This document shows positions 46,546-58,330 of a stretch of DNA of 64,000 nucleotides, piece after piece. The DNA comes from Chionis minor (taxonomy: Eukaryota; Chordata; Aves; Charadriiformes; Chionididae). Positions within the stretch are counted from its first letter, which is position 1. Every line of letters starts with the position of its first letter. The translations under genes were made by a program, and so were the position numbers. The stretch is taken from positions 565,985 through 629,984 of the forward strand of contig VZSF01009119.1 of NCBI GenBank assembly GCA_013398295.1, in the 5' to 3' direction. The notes beneath the pieces were generated by a model. That model was not told the origin of the DNA. It made no database searches and saw only the letters and a list, made by a program, of their open reading frames with translations.

Positions 46546-47856
46546 CTGCCATGATCCAGAGCCCAGCTCTGCAGCTCAGCGCCACGGGCATTTTCTGCAA
46601 CTGGTGAAGAACCTCAAAGGTCTTCTAATGTGAACGACCATAAGAAGCTGGGGATGGCAGAAAAATAATTCTCCGTTATCCTTGTCTTTGGAAGGAAGGA
46701 CTCACACCAACCCCTCAGCTCTGCAACACCAAGTTCTTTCCTTGTGCCCGCACCCATATCGCCACCCCGAGAGTCCAAATTTGCAGAGACCTGTGTCACG
46801 GCAGTCATTAGGTGGTGATAATCTATTTTAGCACCAAGGGAAAGTCTGCACTTCCAAAAATGTTCCTTGCCCTCTTCCTCCCTGGGAAAATGCAGCTCTT
46901 TACAGTCTTACAGCCAAACAAAAGCCACAACAGACCCTTCACAGGTGAGTTTTCACAGGGCAGGACTGTCCCCGTGACCAGATAACACCCATCTCGCCTC
47001 CCAAAAGCGCCATCTGCTCCCATCAGACGGGCTCCATCAGCACCCGGGGACCAGGAGCATCCGTTTCTGCCCTGAATCCTCCAGCACCTCAGCAGGACAA
47101 GCAGAGCAGGGAGCCACCGACCCCAGCAGGAATTCAGGGTGTCGGAAGGGCACGTGTGCAAGCGCAAAGCATCCCCTGCGCGCCAGGAGTAACGTTTTCT
47201 TGCTGGCTCTGGCACATCGGCATTGACAGTGAATCACATCTGCTCTGTATTTCACTTGGAGGAACAGGGAGACAGAAGTGCTTTCACAGAAGAGAATCAC
47301 AAAGAGCCCCTCCTTGAAAAACAGGCTATTTTTGGTACTATAATTCCTTTCCTGTGGAAAACGGAGACCGGCCCAAGAGATTGAGGGAGCTGCTGAAACC
47401 CAGGGAGAACTCCAGCAGCAGAGCCTGGAGCATAATTCAGATATCGGGGACCAACAAGCAAGACCAAGACCCACGTTTAAAGACTGTACCAGCTTCAGGA
47501 CTAAGATCTGTGCTCCAGCACACGTCTACCCACCCTCCTGCCCACCAATACTGCCGTGAGCCATGCCAATACGAGATGCCGCGGGGCAAGAAGGCAGCAA
47601 GGAGCACTTTGCTCACCTACCCAGATCTTTCCTAAGCACGCAAAGGCCTGGCTCCCCATCCGAGTGCTAATTCTCACCCTCTTTCAGCCCAGTGGCTGGG
47701 TTGGGTTTTTTTTTTCAGCTTTTCTACAAATCCAGAATACATTTGAGCGATCAGCACAATGTTTAGGGAGAAAATCGTATGCTACATTTCCGCTTGGCAC
47801 GATTTTGAAATGGTTAAGCTGTTAAGCCCTGAAAGGGAAGTTTTAAGAATACGGGG
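46546..47856. other. Unique noncoding sequence
   Basis: Mixed. A pyrimidine tract ending in CAG near 47719 looks like a splice acceptor but is not followed by a credible exon. No repeat recognised. Confidence 0.5.
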
Positions 47857-47857
47857 N
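47857..47857. other. Single assembly N
   Basis: One undetermined base after GGGG. No duplicated flank is visible on either side. Confidence 0.95.
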
Positions 47858-50800
47858 ATAAACCAACAGTGGCAAAATTAGAGTGTGACATAAAGGAACC
47901 ATTTGGATGGATCCCTTTTTCCAGAGAAACAGTGCATGCTGGCTGCTGCTTTCCAATGTCAGGATCTCTGCAGTTGTGTAGCACTTGGACTCTCATTACG
48001 ACAGCAGAGAAAATAACAAATTGAAAGTCAATGCGAGCACACAAGAGAAGGAGAAAGTTTTCCTAAGCTCGATTCCAACCTCTTACAAGCTTCTCTAAAC
48101 CACAGCCATATTGCCCCGAGGCCCCTCTGCCCATCTCGCTCACCCCCAGCAAGGGGGATGCTACCGGGGCAGGAAGGTGTTGCTTGACACCCACGGAAGC
48201 GCTCGTGTAAGGACTGGAAACAGTCCAGGATGGAGAGAGGTCAAGGCAGGTGCCCTAGAAATGCTCGTGTATCCACATTTTCCAGAGAAATCCTTCCAAA
48301 GTGAAGCAAATCCTGCCCTGGTCCATGGCCCACCTTCACACAACGCAACCCCAGCCATGCCGGTCCCTCTAAGGACAGCCGGGCTCTGCCCAGGGCATTC
48401 AGAGAGGACCCCCCCCTTTCACCCCAGCCAACTTACTGTGTGCAACTCAGGAAGAGCTGTGCAGCCCTGGTGTCCCCTGTGTCCCTCCTGAATTACATAC
48501 TGCTGTGCAGCCAGTTACTTGGCTGAGGGACACAACTCCTGTCACAACCACTTTACGCTGATTTTTATCACAAACTGCGATGCAATGCTGGATCAAAAGA
48601 CCTCCCAGAATCCACACATGTGACAATATCCCTCTACAGCTGTGGCACAAAGCATTAAGGCAACGATGGTGCCAATAGCATTCATACCTGCTACTTTTAG
48701 ATCCACCCAACCCGGCACAGCTGAGACAGACAAGGGTTCTTTCCTCCCACTCCAGCCTCCCCTGGGTCGCTGTGAAGTGCTTGCTGTTCAAAGAGTTCTT
48801 GGAAGAGAGCTCTCTCTCCTGGGAGGGTTTGGATCAGAGACATCAGGTTAGGTCACCTGCAGAGGTAAGGGGGGGAGGGAACCTCATTCCCTGGCACATT
48901 CACATCCGTGCCCATCTCCGCAGGGGACAAGCACGCTCCTGATAAGGACATCTCCCGTCCAGTGCTGTACGTTGACCCACCTTCAGCCAGGCATGATAAA
49001 GAAGATGAATACACAGCCAGAGACCACCTTTTCCTCCATTTCCTAAAACTTCTCCAGCCTGGGTCCTCTCCTGCCTTTCTGAAGTGCCAGAGGATCTTGC
49101 CTTGGGTCCACGTCATCACACGATGAAACCTGTGACCTGTATTCCCAAACATTCCTGCTCTCCCAGGGAGGCAGGGACTCAAGCAGCCAACCCATCACCT
49201 ACATCCAACCCGGGAGGTGTTTCAAGAGTTGCCCAAAGTCAACAGCAGCCTGATAGACCACTGGCAAAAGTCCTGCTTCAAGGGGGAAACTGGACTGTGG
49301 ACCCCCAGAGGTCCCTTGCGCCAGCATTTCCGAGTCCCACCGTGAGATCTCCCCTCCTGGACACACCCTCCTCCACAACTGAAGCCGCAGTTCCTCTGAA
49401 GAGCCCTCTGTCGCTCTAAGTGGAGAATCTCATATCTGAAGCACTGACAAAACCCTGGGATTTAATTTTTATTGCAAACCCAAAGCCCCCTCGGCGCGTG
49501 GCCCTTCCCTAATGACACACAGCGTCCCCACTGCTGTCGATTACTCCCGAATCGCAGCGCGGCTGCGAACAGGTCGCGAGATGGGGGCAGAGCACGCAGT
49601 GATCTGCAGAGGACTTGGGCTGAGAAAACAGCACCATAAATAATTACCTTATTGCAAGTCAAAGGGCAGCATTTCCACTGCTAACGTGCTCACAAGGGGG
49701 AAGGGATGGGGGGGTTATTTACTCCACGCTGGTGTTTCTGTAGCACGTCGCTCCCACGGTGCTGGCTCGAGGAGCTCTTGCTCCCTGTTGCTCTTGGAAG
49801 AAGGTGCTCAGGCAGCCCCAGCCTCCTCCGAGGAGCCAGGCAGGACACAACCTGGCAGCCTCATCCCAGGGAATTATTTGTCCTTCAGGCAGGGGAATAA
49901 TTCTTCTGCAGAAGGTGGTTAAGAGCACGGTCCTGCTTATGGTTAGGGACGCACCCGGCCTCCGCCAACCTCCAGCACCTGTGGGCTCCAAGCTCCCTTT
50001 TGCTCTTTCAACCTTCCTCCATCCCATTTCCAAGTGAGCTAGTGGGATTTGTGGCAGGCTGGTGCTGGATCTTAAAGAGCTGTCCTACAGCTCGCAGAAG
50101 AATACCTAAACAACCACGCGCCTCCTTCTTCCCTCATCCGAAGCGCCACGTTATCAAGTGCTGAGTCTTTTTTAATGAAATTACTGTGCAAGTGGCCCTA
50201 CTGCAGCACAGCAGAACAAATGAACAGAGGGGGAAAATAAATCAGTCTCGATGGAGGAGGTCCTGCCCATGGGCACTTCAGGGAGAGTATGGGAATTTCT
50301 CCACGCTGGCAGCCCCGTGACTCTCGGTGCAATACATGACTTCATGACAAAAGACGCTGAGAAAGTGCCGGAGGAGGAAGGGAAACTGTTTTTCCCTTCC
50401 TTTTGATTTACACTTGCTGCTGCTGGCACTGGCTCCTGGACGTGTATCTCTCCGTGCTCAGCTACTGCTGAGCATGATAATACAGAAGCACAGACCTGGG
50501 CACTCGCCGTCTGTGGGCTCCACCGCAGATCAGCAGCGTGATGAGGAAAAAGCTTATTTGCATTGCTGTCATTTGGGATTTGCAGCAGGATGCCAAGAGC
50601 ACAGAACGGTCACGGTAAAAAGCATCCGATTTAACCTTCACACCACACACACCTTCCACAACGCGTTACCCATCGCAGAGAGGATTCAGCCCCAGGTCCA
50701 CCAGCCCTCCACGCCAGCCCACGACGGCAAGGCCATGGAAAGCACCTCTCAACTGCCCAGAGCACGTGGCCAGGGCAAGGTCACAGCCCCCAGCACTGTC

Positions 50801-51194
50801 CCCACAATGGGGGAGGTTCCTGTGGCGACACCGCTCAAGCCACTACAGCCCAGAGCAGCCCTTTGGCTCCTCTCAAACACACGAAGCGTTCAGTCCTCAG
50901 CTATGGAGCTGGGAAACACCAGGAGAGCCTGGAAGACAAGCGGTTGCATTACCACGCGTTCGTCATCAGGAATGAGAGCACACAACTCAACACGAGTGTC
51001 CTCCATTGACTTCAAGGGCACCAACACATTGAAATTCCCCGCTGATTCAGGGCTCTCATTTGCACTTTCATCACGGCCACAGCCAGGAGCTCCACGAAGG
51101 CTTTCCTAGCAAACCCAGGAGTTCCTCTAGGACTGGCAGAGTTGGTTTTCAGCTGCGCAGTGCTTTGTGGATGCTCCTGGAGCGGAGCACGGGA
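47858..51194. other. Unique noncoding sequence
   Basis: Mixed to GC-rich with no recognised repeat. It includes a small CpG-dense patch at 49490-49590 and an octamer word ATTTGCAT at 50556-50563. A 231-codon plus-strand frame at 50414-51109 has no domain, signal peptide or splice context and I do not call it. Confidence 0.5.
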
Positions 51195-51830
51195 GAACGA
51201 TGGAGGGATTTTAGCTATTTATGAATTAAAAGAGTGGTTTACATATTTTAACAGGAAGATAGAGGAGATTTTGCTCAGAATAAGGGTGCTTTTTTCCTTC
51301 ATTTTTTTTTCTAAATTGCTTTTCTAATCATTAGTACTTCTTGCCACGATGAACAACCAGGCAATTCCATCATGTTACCTTGGACATACCATGGCAGACA
51401 GCTAATGCTATCGGTCATAAATCATGTCCCTTTCAATCTCCATTATATAGGAAGAGCAAATTTATTACGATGCATGTGTCATTGCACGCCAATGCCTTTC
51501 CATTATCATACAACTGGATACCCCCAAGGTTTATAATTTGCAGTATAATAGTAATTTTTAAAGAACCATTGGTAATCAATAGCACTCAGCATCCCTGTCA
51601 GGATCATTTGCAAAACAAATAACAACACTGATCTCAAACAACTTTACAGGAGGGATATTTAATCCCCACGAACTGCATTATATGATGGATAAGCAAGGAA
51701 TCCTAGACTATGTATCATGTATTTTTCCTCGGATTAAATATCACTTCAATCAATGTTGCTACCGGCTGTACAATGCCGCCTGTGTTTTCACTAAGTAATG
51801 CTGAAGTATTGTCTTACAAATCAACATCAG
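51195..51830. promoter_or_regulatory. Best candidate conserved noncoding block in the window
   Basis: About 630 bases of non-repetitive, low-CpG, AT-leaning DNA between GC-rich neighbours. It contains bicoid-class words TAATCC (51660-51665) and GGATTA (51731-51736), GGTAATCAAT next to ATTGG (51567-51580), AAACAAATAACAAC and many ATTA cores. No open frame or simple repeat explains it. Such islands of AT-rich complex sequence in GC-rich surroundings are often deeply conserved enhancers. Without alignment this stays an inference. Confidence 0.3.
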
Positions 51831-53640
51831 CTACGTGCCGGGCACCAAAACCACAGGGCAGCTCCCGGGGGAGTGAGGAGGGGGGCAAGGCAGAGGGGGC
51901 AGCCACCACCATGGGGAGCGCAGGGCAGCAGGCGAAGCTGGAGCACAGGGGGCTGCCAGGGACCCCATGAACAGGGCACTGCCGCCCTGCGGGGTCGCAG
52001 CAGACCCTCACCCGGTGCAGTGCCCATGCTGGTGCCAGCACAGGCGGTGCTCAGCGCCGTCCCTGGGGGACCCAAGCGCCCGAGGGCTGAGCCCGGCAGA
52101 GGCGATGCCCCCTCCCGGGGTGGGTTTGCTGGGCAGAGCCCACCGAGGCACAGACCTGCCCTCCATACCGGCGCCTCCACACCAAAAAATCAGATCATCA
52201 GCAGGAGGAGGTGCTGTATTCAGCCCCTTGTCAATACACAGCTCGGGTTTAACCAAGTTACCACCTGTGACTCCACAGAAGCGCTAGGTAGAGTTATTAA
52301 ATAAGAGGTTCAGCCATCTGCCTCATTAGCTAACAGACAGACCTTAAGGACAACAAAGAGAGGCTCGATTTACTTATTGCTCTTCCTTTTCCTTCAACAT
52401 GTACCACCGGAGGCTGTAATTGGGACGGCAACGTTGTCCTGACCGCCCCTGCCCTGCCCGTGCTCAGTCTGTCTCAGGTCCGGCTGCATCCCAGGCTCCG
52501 TTAATGGAGCTTTTTCCATACAAAAGTCGAGACAGAAGCAGCTGACCCAGCAGGACCCCAGGGAAACCAGTGCACGGAGAGGCACGAAGGGGACAGCGCG
52601 GACCCCAGGGGCTGACGCACGTGCACACACGCCTGGCTGTGCTGCAGCCTCCAGACAACCCGCTCGCATCCAGCCCAGGGCTCCCCACCAGCAGCTCCAA
52701 GGGCAGATGGAAGACAGCCACCGTGTCCGTGCTCCAGCAGCCTCGCTAGCGGGGAGCCCGCAGTACCTGTTGCGTGGCCGAGAGCCTGCAGCTTTCCTTA
52801 CAGACGGCTTCCCGAGGCACGAAATCCACGTTTTAAATTTTCTACCCAGGTTCTCTGCCTCTTCGGAGCTCTCCGGCAGAGCCGTATCTCACTACTTGCA
52901 GCTGGAGACACCTTCAATGAAATCTTCAGCTCCTACTGATGTGGAAAAAAAAATTCATGCATTTCTCTCCTCGTGTAAGCACGGGTCTGGCATTCACGGC
53001 ACTTCCCAGTGATAAGCCCCAAATCGCTCATCGCTAGAAATCCTGCACTTTGGGGAGGATGGACAGAGTCAGTATAAAAAAAAAAACCACCCCACACACC
53101 ACTCTTGGACCCGAAGTAAACATTTTAACTGCTGGAGATTACAGAATCCTATTTAGCAATATCAGAGAGCATTTTCTGCAGAGGAAACGTCTTCAGCCTA
53201 GCTACAGGAAGCCAGGAAAATTAAGTATTTTGGGAGGAAGAAGAAACCCACGGAGTTTTGCTCTGTTTGAGTTCATTTTTAGAGACAAATGTGTTTTGGA
53301 AATGGGATTAACTGGGGCATCCTAGCACCCCCCTTCCTGCTCAGTGGCACCTCGACTGGACTACACGCTCCTGCGAGCTCCTGGACTGCCCCAAAGAAAA
53401 TACCATTACAGAAAATACAGCTATTTTTAAAGCTAGAAGGACAAATTCTCCTCCCAGTTACACCAGTGACCTCATGACTCTCCACGAGGCTGGGCAGGCA
53501 CAGCTCTGATTTGGGGCTATTTTGAGCATCCTCCGGAGTCACCAGGCACCCAGCAGGCGGAAAGCACAGAGGAGCAGGATTAGGCCCTCGCCTCCAGATA
53601 GTCAGACCCAACCTGTTAAGACATGGATAATTTTCGCCGA
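51831..53640. other. Unique noncoding sequence, GC-rich
   Basis: CpG-containing GC-rich DNA to 52200 and again 52430-52760, with overlapping frames on both strands. No promoter elements or exons can be tied to it. Mixed afterwards. Confidence 0.5.
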
Positions 53641-55519
53641 CTAGAGCGTAAAATGAATCCCCTGCTTAAATAAAACACTTTAATTAAAACTCTCCAGCCA
53701 GTCTGGGGCTGGAGGGGGGCAGAGCCGCTTCCCCCCATCCAAGCAGGGACCCGCGCGGGGCCGGTGCCCCTGCTGCCATCCCTCAAGCATCACACACACA
53801 CACGTAGTACAAACTTGGTCAGGACTCTTCCACAGATGAAGTATTTAAATGGTTTATACATTACTACCCCTTTTAATTTAAAGATGGAATTGCTGTAAAC
53901 CGTCTGGGGCTGACTTGCTCTCCCCATTGCTTTTTTTTTTTTCCCCCCTCCCTCTCAATTTTTAACCTTCCACCTGAGTCCCATCGGCCCACCAGCCAGC
54001 CAGGCCACGGAGCTTCAGGAGCACAAGCCACGCTGACAAATGGATGGAGACCTCTAGGAAAGCTCTGATGCCGCACAGCGGTAAGGAAGCACCTTTCGCT
54101 CTCTTGAGCCAGCGCCTGGGCTCCGGCACGGCTGAAGGGATGTCACGTATCCTAAGGAATGCAGAGCCTGGACTTTCCCCCTCTGCATTCACCTGGCTGG
54201 GATCAGCACAACCTGCCTTGTCACCCAACCCCTTTGCATCACCCTTTTTGGGAGCTGCTGCTCCCCCCTCCACAAGGCAGCAGCCGCATTGTAGCTGCTG
54301 GTGACACCAGTAGAAGCAATACCCGGGGCGAGCTCTGGAAGATGCGACACGACCAACACGTTATTCTCTACCAATGTGCTCAGATCTAACCCAAAAACTC
54401 CAAAAGCATCAGGCTGGGAGGGATTTCCCAGCTCATGAGGTGCAGGGGAGATCCTACCGCAACACTCAGGCTTTCACCCCACCGGCATTCCCAGCTCCCG
54501 AGTGTCCCAGGAGGCTGCACGCAGGCACCGGCTTCATTAGCCAACTCGATGGACAATGAGTGATCAAAGCAACCAGCAATTCTACCCAAATTCACCCCCC
54601 ATGTTCTCACCCCGGAGGCCAGGGGACCCCACGCTGCTGCTGGTGGCGCGAGGGGAGGGAGGACACATCCCCGGGCAGGGAGGGAAGATCTCTCCCTTGG
54701 ACTGCAGAAGCCTAAAGATGGAAAACGCTCACAGCTGTGTACGCATCCATATGCATAAGAGAACAGGCCCTGATCCAGCACACGCTTACGTCAATCTGCC
54801 GTCACCAAGATTTAGGAGAACATTTAAAATTAAGCAAAAATTTCCTTGCGCTGCAAAACTACGGACAAAGAAAGGAAATAAATCTCGTGGTTAGAGCAGA
54901 AGCAGGTGTCAAAGGACTCGGTCCCACCACAGGCTCCAGCACCAGCGCCCCAGGTAGCCCCAGGCATGTCACTTCACCTCCGGGTTTGCCCACCAAATGC
55001 AACTGCCAGTTCTCCGGGCACGATTCTCCTCACAGCTACGAGGGGCTCTCACGTGGTTGCAGAAAACCTGACCAGCTTTGAAGGCTATTTCCCACCTGGT
55101 CCCCACAGCCGGCTCTTTAGGCGCTGTTTGCAGAAAAGCAGGTGACCAGCAGCTCCAAGGAACCCCACAAGCTCTGGCTCCCAGGCTTATAGCCTCAACC
55201 ACAGAGGAAAGTCAGGATTTGCAACAATACTTCAGATTTTGCCTGCTGAAAATAAAGACAACAGCATTTCAAAACAAGTGGGCAGAAAAGCAAGATCAAT
55301 AAGTGAAACACACTTATTTCCCAACCCAGCCTAATGAAGATGAAGGGCGTTACTCTGTTCACCATCACAAGTAAGAGTTCCAGAGCAAGAGAGAGTGCGT
55401 CATCCTAAGGGCTGTACAACATGATGCCGGTTTATGGCTGTTTTGTAAGACAGGGACTGGAAAGGCCCAAAAGGGGAAAAAAAAAAAAAAATCAGAACAG
55501 GAACCAGTAATTCTTCTCT
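53641..55519. other. Unique noncoding sequence
   Basis: Mixed. Includes a short (CA)n at 53789-53802, a T run near 53931-53941 and an A run near 55479-55491. No gene or family repeat recognised. Confidence 0.5.
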
Positions 55520-55532
55520 GAGAGAGAGAGAG
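55520..55532 (+). repeat. Short (GA)n run
   Basis: Alternating GA, about six units. Confidence 0.85.
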
Positions 55533-55760
55533 GGAAAAGCCACGCAGAAAGTTTGGGGCTTTTTCTTAAAGCCAACGTGGAATTAGAGAACCTTCTACTT
55601 CACAACTGGAGTTCACAACTGGAAAGGATTTTAGTACGGAAGAGGTTTTTCTGCAAAACCGTTAGTGACGTTCAATACTAACGAGCTGACCCACACAGTA
55701 AACACTGGGGCAAACTCCTCTGAACCTTGACGGGGTGATGCTCACTTTGCTTATAAGCAT

Positions 55761-55815
55761 CACGGTTGGTCTCAATGATCTTAAGGGTCTTTTCCAACCT
55801 AAATGATTCTATAAT
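55761..55815 (+). mobile_element. CR1 LINE 3' tail remnant
   Basis: Keeps only the last part of a CR1 copy: GGTTGGTCTCAATGATCTTA, TTTTCCAACCTAAATGATTC and a decayed tail. Sense orientation. It is more diverged than the 28.7 and 42.0 kb copies. Confidence 0.8.
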
Positions 55816-56690
55816 TTCTTGGGGAGCTTCAAGGATTGCAAATCCCACAGATTTATTTCCCCTTCGTTCTTTAAAGGTGAAGCAGTTACACCGACTCCAC
55901 AGCCTGACTTCTGCTCCTGTGCGGATGGGGACGCCTGTTGAAACACGTTGATCTATTGAAGTTTTCCTTTCACTCCTCTGCGGTAGACGCTCTCCGGCAG
56001 CCGGCGCATTATTCCTGTGCCTGTGCTTTGGCATTTCCCTAGGGAAGGCGAACAGGAGCCAGGCTGAGCCCAGCTGGGTGTCCACCCCCCCTGCACCCCA
56101 GCAGCCCGCTTGCACCCCGCAGTCTCAGTCTCTCTGCAGAGCGGAGCTGGGCGGATGCACAGCTCAACCCCATTCCCACCTCGGCATCCTGCTCTGCCGC
56201 ACGGTTTGCGGAGCGCAGCCTTTTCCCAGCACGGACCAGGTCCCCACAGCCCCCAGGGACAGAGACTCAAACCCAGAGAGCATAGAAGTTCAATGGTGCC
56301 ATAAAACACAAGAGATGGGTTTGCACTCCCGGGTTCTAAAGAGAAAGCCACTTCCAGCAGCTCTCCGTCCCCTTGGGCCTCGCGCCAGACCTTGCAGTTC
56401 ACTGCTCAGCGCCGCCTTCCCAGGAGAAGGCGGCTGGAAGTGACACTACTGCAGAGCCTCCCTCCATCCCCAGGAGTTAATCGGCTCGGTGACACCAGCG
56501 GTCACCTCCCTCGTGCTGCCAGCCCCGAAGGATGCCCTGTCTGTCACCCTCGCTCCATCTGTACCTGCTGCGCCCCAAGCACAGGCAGAACCAGCACCAG
56601 GGTCATGCAGTTTGTTTCCAAGCCACATCCTGGGGCAGGGGCAAAGCAGAAGCAGGTATTTTTATACCCCAAATCAGATATTCTATACCC
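55816..56690. other. Unique noncoding sequence
   Basis: Mixed to GC-rich, with overlapping frames of 121-149 codons on both strands. No domains. Nothing else recognised. Confidence 0.5.
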
Positions 56691-56711
56691 TTTTTTTTTA
56701 AAAAAAAAAAA
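56691..56711. repeat. T9-A12 self-complementary homopolymer pair
   Basis: Nine T directly followed by twelve A, abutting the 85-bp repeated element. A second tract of the same form occurs at 44638-44659. Confidence 0.9.
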
Positions 56712-56791
56712 GCATCCAAAAATCAGATTGATCAATCAGCAAAACAAGACACAGACAAATGCCGTAACCGTAGCATTCACTAGCAGCAAAA
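56709..56791 (+). repeat. 85-bp dispersed direct repeat, copy A
   Basis: Copy A runs from the AAAGCATCC edge to the AGCAGCAAAA edge. Copy B at 57635-57720 matches it over about 83 positions, with one single-base indel and three substitutions. Both contain the palindrome GATTGATCAATC, with the PBX-like ATCAATCA inside, and both end in A-rich sequence. It could be a local duplication of a regulatory element or two insertions of a small poly(A)-tailed retroposon. I do not recognise a family. Confidence 0.85.
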
Positions 56792-56805
56792 GGGAAAAAA
56801 AAAGC

Positions 56806-57634
56806 CTTTTTTTGCATTGCTTTAACAACTTGACTCTTGTTGGGATGAGCGCTCAGAAGGGTGGGTGGGAAGTGCCCCTTCAGGGCTGCTCCGCACCCCC
56901 CCACACACTTCTGCTCAGGCAGGGCCAGGCACAAACTTCTCAGCACATTGATGAAAAGAAACTACTTCAACTCCCCAAATGTGCCAGGCTTTTTCCTCGT
57001 GATCAGACCGGCCATCTGTCCAGCCTGGAGAGGGAAGAATTAATAATGTCACAAGGTGAGCGCTTGGGCCGTGCGGTCGCCATCTCCTGCTCAAATACTT
57101 TGGTGAACCACCAGCACTGAGCTGAAGTCAAGACACTTCTCCTTTGACAATGCTCTATTGCAACAACTTTATTTTGATGATACTGGATGATTAATGCTCT
57201 CAGCCGCTGTCATTTCCTTTGATAGATTTTTGGGGCTGTGGAGTGACGTTTGCTCAATGCGCTGTTCTTGAAAAGCTGCGCTCGTCGTAGCCTGGAGGAG
57301 AGGGGATCTCCGTGCGTCCAGCCGTCGGCAACCAGGCTCTGCCAGCTGCAGGAGAGTTACTTTGAGGGATCTGGGGATGCTTATGGAAAACCCTGCCTGG
57401 TAAAGGCTGCGGGGCGAGAGGAAGGAGTGTTAAACAGCCAGTGTTGTAAGAAACGATGAGAGTTTGTCTCATTCAGTGGAAAGAGAAGAGGCTGTTGGTT
57501 ACAAACATCACAGCCGAGAGCTGTAGCAGACTGTGCTGTTTTGCCACAAACACGCTGGAAGATCAGAGCCCGAGCTGAGATTCTCCAGGGCTGAGCCGCA
57601 GCCGTCCTGAGCTCTCGCAGCTGCTCTTGAAGCC
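56806..57634. other. Unique noncoding sequence between the two repeat copies
   Basis: Mixed. A candidate SOX/TCF-like block lies at 57130-57260 and is listed separately. No gene is supported. Confidence 0.5.
57130..57260. promoter_or_regulatory. Possible SOX/TCF-type regulatory element
   Basis: Contains CCTTTGACAATG (a TCF-like CTTTGA joined to a SOX-like ACAATG), then CTATTGCAACAAC, TTGATGATACTGGATGATTA and CCTTTGATAG. The words sit close together in AT-leaning, non-repetitive sequence. Motif evidence only. Confidence 0.2.
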
Positions 57635-57720
57635 AAAAAGCATCCAAAATCAGATTGATCAATCAGCAAAACAAGACACAGACAAATGTCTTAACCGTAG
57701 CATTCATTAGCAGCAAAAAA
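57635..57720 (+). repeat. 85-bp dispersed direct repeat, copy B
   Basis: Starts about 925 bases after copy A in the same orientation. Its A-rich end runs into an A/C-only stretch (57714-57770). The higher identity to copy A than expected for ancient DNA suggests a fairly recent duplication, or selection on both. Confidence 0.85.
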
Positions 57721-57770
57721 AACCCCCACACACACAAAAACCAAAACCCAAAAAAACCACCACACCAAAC
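57714..57770 (+). repeat. A/C-only low-complexity run
   Basis: Fifty-seven positions with only A and C on the plus strand, including CACACACA. It follows the A-rich end of repeat copy B, so it may be a decayed poly(A) tail. Confidence 0.85.
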
Positions 57771-57859
57771 TTGGGAACCTTAATGTCAACCTCTGCGCCT
57801 CCAAGTTCCCCCCACCTGTAACATGAGGACAAGAATCATCCACCTCACCCGGCTGCTGC

Positions 57860-58330
57860 GAGGTTTTCCTAATCAATCAGCTCATTAATTCATGCAAAGC
57901 ATTAGATAGACAGCAGATGGATGGCTTTACACAATAGTCTTTTCTACAGTGAAATATTTCTACTTAATTCTCCGCCAGCAGCTTCCTGCCCGCTCCCATC
58001 TCACCCGCGCAGAGAGGTCCAGGCTCGCACAGGGACACCTCGGGGGGGGCCAGAGCAGACCCCAACGGCACCTGGGGCCACGGGGGATTCCCTGCCTTGG
58101 AGAGACCCCTTTCGCGAGGCCTCTTACAGATTGGATTTTCACCTCGTCATATTTAAAAGCCGTCTCAGGAGCGTAATGATTTTAAATTCACTCACCGCCG
58201 CAGTCAATCAATGGAGCGGCAGCGGCGGCTGTGAGCAGGCGGTGATGAATGGGGCTTTCGAGGCGGCATCGCTCGCCTCCGAGCCAGAGGAGAGTGTGGG
58301 CAGAGGTGGGGGGGGGAGAGAAGCAGAGCC
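57860..58330. promoter_or_regulatory. Possible regulatory block with PBX/HOX-type words
   Basis: Begins with an AT-rich part carrying ATCAATCA (57872-57879) and CATTAATTCATGCAAAG. A GC-rich middle follows, then CGTAATGATTTTAAATTC and TCAATCAAT (58204-58212) run into CpG-rich sequence. A cluster of TALE/HOX-like words beside CpG-rich DNA resembles a developmental enhancer or distal promoter. Inference from motifs only. Confidence 0.25.

Noticed and set aside
50414..51109. 231-codon plus-strand frame
   Set aside because: No family resemblance and no conserved-exon features. Composition is like the surrounding noncoding DNA.
56392..57120. 242-codon plus-strand frame
   Set aside because: Reads through the T9-A12 tract and copy A of the 85-bp repeat. 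No recognisable protein features.
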